Positions 63,498-64,000 of a stretch of DNA of 64,000 bases are shown one piece after another; within the stretch, counting starts at the first letter, position 1, and each line of letters opens with the position of its first letter. The stretch covers positions 62,001-126,000 of the forward strand of contig NZ_FYEH01000001.1 of the NCBI RefSeq assembly GCF_900187945.1, given 5' to 3'. Position numbers and translations under genes: made by a program. The notes beneath the pieces were generated by a model. It was given only the letters and a program-made list of their open reading frames with translations. It was not told the DNA's origin and made no database searches. Source of the stretch: Arboricoccus pini (GTDB taxonomy: Bacteria > Pseudomonadota > Alphaproteobacteria > Geminicoccales > Geminicoccaceae).

Positions 63498-64000
63498 TCA
63501 GCGCTGCGGGGGCAGGATGCGATTGAGCGTACCGTCGCGGCGGACGGCCACATGCCAGATGGCGGCCAGGATGTGCACGGCCACGAAGAGATAGACCAGG
63601 AAGCGGCCGAGGACGTGCAGGGTATCGGCTACGTTCGCCAACGTCTCATACTTGCCGAAGCCCGGCACGTCGAAGAGCCCGAAATAGCTGAGTGGGTAAC
63701 CGGCGGCGACGGTGAGCAGGTAGCCGCTCAGCGCCATGACGAGCAGAATCGCATAGAGCAGCCAGTGATTGATACGCGCTGCTAGCGCCTGCCAGGGCGG
63801 AATGTCATGCGGCAGGTCCGGCGCGGGCTTGATGGCGCGCCAGAGGAGCCGCAGGACGACGAGGACGAAGATCGTGACACCCAGGGATTTGTGGATCGTG
63901 AAATAGGTGTCGGCGCGGGGGTCGTTATCGGGCAGCGAGCTCATGATCCAGGCGACAGGCAGTGTCGCCATGACCAGGATCGCCGTCAGCCAGTGCAGCC
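63498..64000 (-). CDS. Cytochrome b561 (partial, runs off right edge)
   Basis: A four-helix di-heme b-type cytochrome of the prokaryotic b561 family, likely quinol:superoxide oxidoreductase-like, missing its first residues beyond 64000. Helix segments with heme histidines are visible: LHWLTAILVM at the edge, FTIHKSLGVTIF, INHWLLYAILL and VHILAAIWHVAV. The true start lies outside the window, so the first in-frame ATG at 63971 is not the start. Confidence 0.85.
   Translation of the reverse strand, partial: LHWLTAILVMATLPVAWIMSSLPDNDPRADTYFTIHKSLGVTIFVLVVLRLLWRAIKPAPDLPHDIPPWQALAARINHWLLYAILLVMALSGYLLTVAAGYPLSYFGLFDVPGFGKYETLANVADTLHVLGRFLVYLFVAVHILAAIWHVAVRRDGTLNRILPPQR

Overview
The window is a 64 kb stretch of GC-rich chromosome, almost certainly from an alphaproteobacterium. 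The evidence is gene order: a complete 14-gene nuo (complex I) operon followed by birA, coaX, rnj, mce and a DUF1467 gene; tkt-gap, pgk and fba-efp glycolytic blocks; and a DUF4164 gene, zapA, a 6S RNA locus and a 5-formyltetrahydrofolate cyclo-ligase. The layout looks most like Rhodospirillales and relatives, but I cannot assign a genus. Many genes are translationally coupled through 1-8 base overlaps, often with GTG or TTG starts. I see no phage, insertion sequence, CRISPR array or rRNA.

Layout: (a) 1-1409: end of a lactate-utilisation operon (lutA, partial lutB, minus strand) and tRNA-Asp. (b) 1820-17331: nuoA-N with a 70-codon unrecognised gene between nuoD and nuoE, then birA. (c) 17431-24357: coaX, rnj, mce and DUF1467, interrupted twice, by a 2OG-Fe(II) oxygenase gene between birA and coaX and by a glycine-betaine demethylase pair (gbcA, gbcB) between mce and DUF1467. 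(d) 24701-33539: cell-wall genes (MltB-type transglycosylase, RlpA, PBP5-type carboxypeptidase), queF, then tmk-holB-metG-tatD-MBL as one coupled operon. (e) 33526-43434: accessory genes, including three MFS transporters, acetyltransferase, Nudix, sulfur metabolism (cysK-sseA-lipoprotein) and a helix-turn-helix-like unknown. (f) 42919-46528, minus strand: fba, a ThiE-like gene, efp, suhB and a lipoprotein. (g) 46743-51671: a PLP decarboxylase, a cysteine-rich secreted protein, a Tat-exported hydrolase and an ECF sigma/NrsF anti-sigma pair. (h) 51579-59863: pgk, YnfA, MarC, a CPA1 antiporter, an acetyltransferase, gap and tkt. (i) 60118-64000: DUF4164, zapA, 6S RNA, cyclo-ligase, YmdB-like phosphodiesterase, a secreted unknown and a partial cytochrome b561.

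How they work together: the core is housekeeping, covering respiration, cofactor attachment, RNA turnover, propionyl-CoA metabolism, lower glycolysis/pentose phosphate and cell division. Against that background the likely acquired or rearranged parts stand out: the 2OG oxygenase, gbcAB, and the blocks separating tkt-gap from pgk and pgk from fba. Non-coding structures worth attention are a 31-base tandem repeat copied from the 3' end of gbcB, three 30-base hairpin repeats at 49280-49369 with two competing folds, a perfect 17-bp hairpin between tkt and gap, and a likely CTG start codon on the antiporter gene. I found no clear case of a wholly new multi-gene system.
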